From Erythrobacter tepidarius (GTDB lineage Bacteria > Pseudomonadota > Alphaproteobacteria > Sphingomonadales > Sphingomonadaceae): a stretch of DNA of 64,000 nucleotides. The stretch covers positions 124,001-188,000 of the forward strand of contig NZ_MUYJ01000007.1 in the NCBI RefSeq assembly GCF_002155695.1, read 5' to 3'. Every line of letters begins with the position of its first letter. Within the stretch, counting starts at the first letter, position 1. The position numbers were made by a program, and so were the translations under genes. Under the pieces are notes generated by a model. It was given only the letters and a program-made list of their open reading frames with translations. It was not told the origin of the DNA and did not search any database. Of the stretch, positions 63,363 through 64,000 are shown in pieces.

Positions 63363-63430
63363 ATCATCGCCTTGTAGAACAGGGATTTTCCTTTGACTAC
63401 AGGCAGGGGCCCAAGCCACAAATTGAACCT

Positions 63431-63763
63431 TCATGCGGTTCTTCTCGTGATCGCTTTCGCCACGTTGGCGAGATAGTCAGGCGTGAACCTTGCGTAGTGC
63501 TTCACGGTCGTGACGCTGTCGTCGTGACCCATGAACTGAGCCAGCGCCGCCATACTGGTGCCTGCCTCGGCGGCCCAGACTGCGCCAGTGTGCCGCAGCG
63601 TGTAAGGGGTGACATGGATGTCCGAGCGCTCGCTGGCAGCTTGGAACGCCTTCTTCACGCTGGCGACCCGTTTGACACCGTGCTCGATCACCCATTGGCT
63701 CTGTCGCCCAGCGACGGCGGTCTTAAGGGCTTCGCGATTTAATTCAAGCGATATGCGAATCAT
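63431..63763 (-). pseudogene. Tyrosine recombinase (integrase) C-terminal remnant
   Basis: 110 residues holding only the catalytic C-terminal half of a phage-type integrase. The box TPYTLRHTG (Arg and His of the active site), GHDDSVTTVKHYARF with GH and the Tyr nucleophile are present. The N-terminal DNA-binding and first-Arg parts are missing; the frame opens with MIRISLELNREAL and no continuation is seen upstream to 64000. It starts 68 nt from tRNA-Pro, so it looks like the leftover of an element once inserted there. Expression as a short protein cannot be excluded. Confidence 0.75.
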
Positions 63764-63908
63764 TCTCTCGTTTGCTCAAAATGCCGGACGGTTCGGATCG
63801 AATCAGCACTTTGCAACGACGCGGCACGCCTACCTTTGCACCCAACCCGAAGGCCACACGGAGCGGTGCGTAACATTAAGTGCAAGTCACATGCTTAAGG
63901 TGGGCGCA

Positions 63909-64000
63909 ATGACCGGAACGGGGTCGATTTCGGAATGGCAGGAATTTTGCCGAGGTGCGGCAGAGCCGCCATTTGCGGCCCGCGCTGAGCAGCGACGGCT
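63909..64000 (+). CDS. Possible start of a gene running off the window
   Basis: Open frame of 30 codons (MTGTGSISEWQEF...) with AAGGTG upstream, cut by the window edge. Too short to assign. The stretch 63764-63908 before it shows no gene or repeat that I can support. Confidence 0.22.
   Translation, partial: MTGTGSISEWQEFCRGAAEPPFAARAEQRR

Overview
This GC-rich window reads as chromosomal DNA of an alphaproteobacterium. It is most likely a member of the Sphingomonadales, probably Erythrobacteraceae-like. The supporting signs are alphaproteobacterial LexA boxes (GTTC-N7-GTTC), long PstC/PstA permeases, a PrsK/PrsR regulatory pair with an associated sugar transferase, a Pseudomonas-type long isocitrate lyase beside an ScfR-type regulator, a DUF2842 protein, and 6S RNA between zapA and the 5-formyl-THF cyclo-ligase gene. 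The genus is an inference from gene content only. No plasmid, prophage or CRISPR array is visible. The only mobile-element trace is an integrase C-terminal remnant beside a tRNA-Pro gene at the right end.

Layout. 1-6 kb: branched-chain amino acid synthesis (ilvB end, ilvN, ilvC, leuA behind a Leu-rich leader peptide), with an FMN 2-hydroxyacid dehydrogenase and an I78-like lipoprotein between them. 6-13 kb: membrane protein, amidohydrolase, nitronate monooxygenase, a minus-strand pair (unknown protein plus AHH-type nuclease), flavodoxin, recJ. 13.1-19.6 kb: tRNA-Glu, then the phosphate locus phoR-pstC-pstA-pstB-phoU-phoB; no pstS is present. 19.6-28.7 kb, all minus strand: an SOS mutagenesis and repair block made of imuA-imuB, a PilZ gene, and radical SAM protein-UdgX-dnaE2. 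A LexA box precedes each of the two repair modules. 28.7-33.4 kb: amino acid permease, panB, DUF475/TerC-like protein, bile-acid-symporter-like protein. 33.5-39.8 kb, minus strand: sugar transferase, prsK, prsR and a TPR lipoprotein, overlapping end to end, but with no exosortase gene. 39.9-43.1 kb: ScfR-type regulator divergent from aceA with a TGTAAAT/ATTTACA operator between them. 43.4-49.9 kb: secreted M20 hydrolase, SLC13-like transporter, tRNA-Leu, suhB, efp, a secreted unknown and thiE. 49.9-56.1 kb, minus strand: central carbon genes tkt-gap-pgk, two small genes and a class I aldolase. 56.3-58.2 kb: coiled-coil gene, zapA, 6S RNA, 5-FCL gene, DUF2842 gene. 58.2-63.2 kb: tRNA-Asp, the branched-chain 2-oxoacid dehydrogenase operon (E1alpha, E1beta, E2) and thyA. 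63.3-64 kb: tRNA-Pro, integrase remnant and unassigned sequence.

Most genes are housekeeping. The observations most worth a second look are: (1) a 156-bp in-frame insertion, flanked by a 6-bp direct repeat, inside the PHP domain of dnaE2; (2) a 26-bp element repeated exactly upstream of two unrelated hydrolase genes, with a small conserved upstream reading frame; (3) the LexA-controlled block that joins ImuAB, DnaE2, UdgX and a radical SAM protein; (4) a leucine leader peptide before leuA; (5) the palindromic operator between the ScfR-type gene and aceA.
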